Origin: Eubacterium sp.
GTDB lineage: Bacteria > Bacillota > Clostridia > Lachnospirales > Lachnospiraceae
Direction of reading: 5' to 3'
Length of the DNA: 64,000 nucleotides
Assembly: GCA_017480495.1 (NCBI GenBank)
Contig: JAFVAQ010000027.1
Span: forward strand, 62,001-126,000
Part shown: piece after piece, positions 63,404 through 64,000 of the stretch
Numbering within the stretch: the first letter of the stretch is position 1
Layout of the letters: each line of letters opens with the position of its first letter
The notes under the pieces: model-generated
Seen by the model: only the letters and a program-made list of their open reading frames with translations
Databases searched by the model: none
Told to the model about the DNA's origin: nothing
Made by a program: the position numbers and the translations under genes

Positions 63404-64000
63404 ATGAGTAGTTATATGGATGAGTATCTGAAATGGTTAGAAGATTCATATTTTGATGATGAAACAAAAGCAGAACTCGAATCAATTAAGGGTGATGAAA
63501 AGGAAATAGAGGATAGATTTTATAGAAGTCTTGAGTTTGGTACAGGTGGTCTGAGAGGTGTCAGAGGTGCTGGTACAAATAGAATGAATATTTATACAGT
63601 ACGTCAGGCGACTCAGGGGCTTGCAAACTATATTCTGGCTAATAATGGACAGGATAAGGGAGTTGCAATTGCACATGATTCACGTATCATGTCTCCTGAA
63701 TTTGCAAGAGAGGCTGCTAGATGCCTGAATGCAAATGGTATCAAGACATATCTGTTTGAATCACTTCGTCCTACACCAGAACTCAGCTTTGCTGTAAGAG
63801 AGTTTGGTTGTATAGCAGGAATAGTGGTTACAGCCAGCCACAATCCAAGAGAATACAATGGCTACAAGGTTTATTGGGAGGACGGCGCACAGGTTACACC
63901 TCCTCACGATACAGGAATCATGGCTGAGGTTGCAAAGGTTGTTGATTTCTCACAGGTTAAGACAATGGATGAGGACGATGCTAGAGCAGCAGGCCTGTTC
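63404..64000 (+). CDS. Phospho-sugar mutase (PGM/PMM family), partial
   Basis: The frame is open from the ATG at 63404 (AAGGAGG at 63386-63392) to the window end, giving 199 residues of a longer protein. TASHNPREYNGYKVY holds the phosphoserine loop and FGTGGLRGVRGAG is the N-terminal signature of the long phosphoglucomutase/phosphomannomutase form, like PgcA. It interconverts glucose-1- and glucose-6-phosphate, a fitting partner for cellobiose phosphorylase. The metal and sugar loops lie beyond the edge. Confidence 0.92.
   Translation, partial: MSSYMDEYLKWLEDSYFDDETKAELESIKGDEKEIEDRFYRSLEFGTGGLRGVRGAGTNRMNIYTVRQATQGLANYILANNGQDKGVAIAHDSRIMSPEFAREAARCLNANGIKTYLFESLRPTPELSFAVREFGCIAGIVVTASHNPREYNGYKVYWEDGAQVTPPHDTGIMAEVAKVVDFSQVKTMDEDDARAAGLF

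Overview
The window looks like about 64 kb of chromosome from a low-to-moderate GC Firmicute, most likely a Lachnospiraceae member near Butyrivibrio, Pseudobutyrivibrio or Lachnospira. This is inferred from gene content and style, not from a database search. Supporting signs are AT-rich spacers, strong GGAGG ribosome binding sites, a SAM-I riboswitch before metK, a glmS ribozyme before glmS, a long Firmicutes-type SRP RNA with an Alu domain, separate catalytic and regulatory aspartate transcarbamoylase chains, and a cytosolic GH94 cellobiose phosphorylase. No tRNA, rRNA or CRISPR array was seen.

Positions 1-3.4 kb are the end of an integrated Tn916-type element. It has a leftward STAND/NB-ARC-like NTPase gene cut by the window edge, a long structured non-coding stretch, and Tn916-family xis and int. 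Positions 3.4-16 kb hold a low-molecular-weight phosphatase, a 2-hydroxyacid dehydrogenase with an Orn/Lys/Arg decarboxylase-family enzyme and proA, a HAD phosphatase, a MATE exporter, an unknown membrane protein and a MacA/MacB-like tripartite exporter. Positions 16-23.3 kb hold an acyl carrier protein, an acyl-ACP thioesterase, cellobiose phosphorylase, an SH3/NlpC-P60 wall hydrolase, an aldose epimerase and a HIT protein. Positions 23.5-31.6 kb hold metK, an atypical transcarbamoylase, pyrB, pyrI, an ABC exporter pair and murA.

Positions 31.7-36.3 kb form an accessory island between murA and metG. It is led by what reads as a sigma-70 region 2 fused to an HTH-WYL-WCX regulator, followed by an unknown protein, a 40-residue acidic ORF, an endonuclease/exonuclease/phosphatase-family protein and an acidic unknown protein. 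This is the strongest candidate for an undescribed system.

Positions 36.4-51.9 kb hold metG, a lipoprotein, a 1,129-residue coiled-coil protein, glmS with its ribozyme, a DivIVA-like coiled coil with a cysteine-bearing 11-residue repeat, a PAS/GAF protein without an output domain, mreB, recD2 and comF. Positions 52-64 kb hold ddl, a CPBP protease, a membrane protein, plsC, malQ, an aminotransferase, tatD, rsmA, tadA, the SRP RNA, an HD protein, a secreted protein, murG and a phospho-sugar mutase cut by the right edge.

Cell-wall synthesis (murA, glmS, ddl, murG, mreB, NlpC/P60), C1/pyrimidine metabolism and carbohydrate use dominate the core. Several promoters carry short direct repeats at 10-11 bp spacing, the pattern expected of OmpR/PhoB-type response regulators. 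Two promoters 35 kb apart share one repeat architecture at the same distance from the -10 box.
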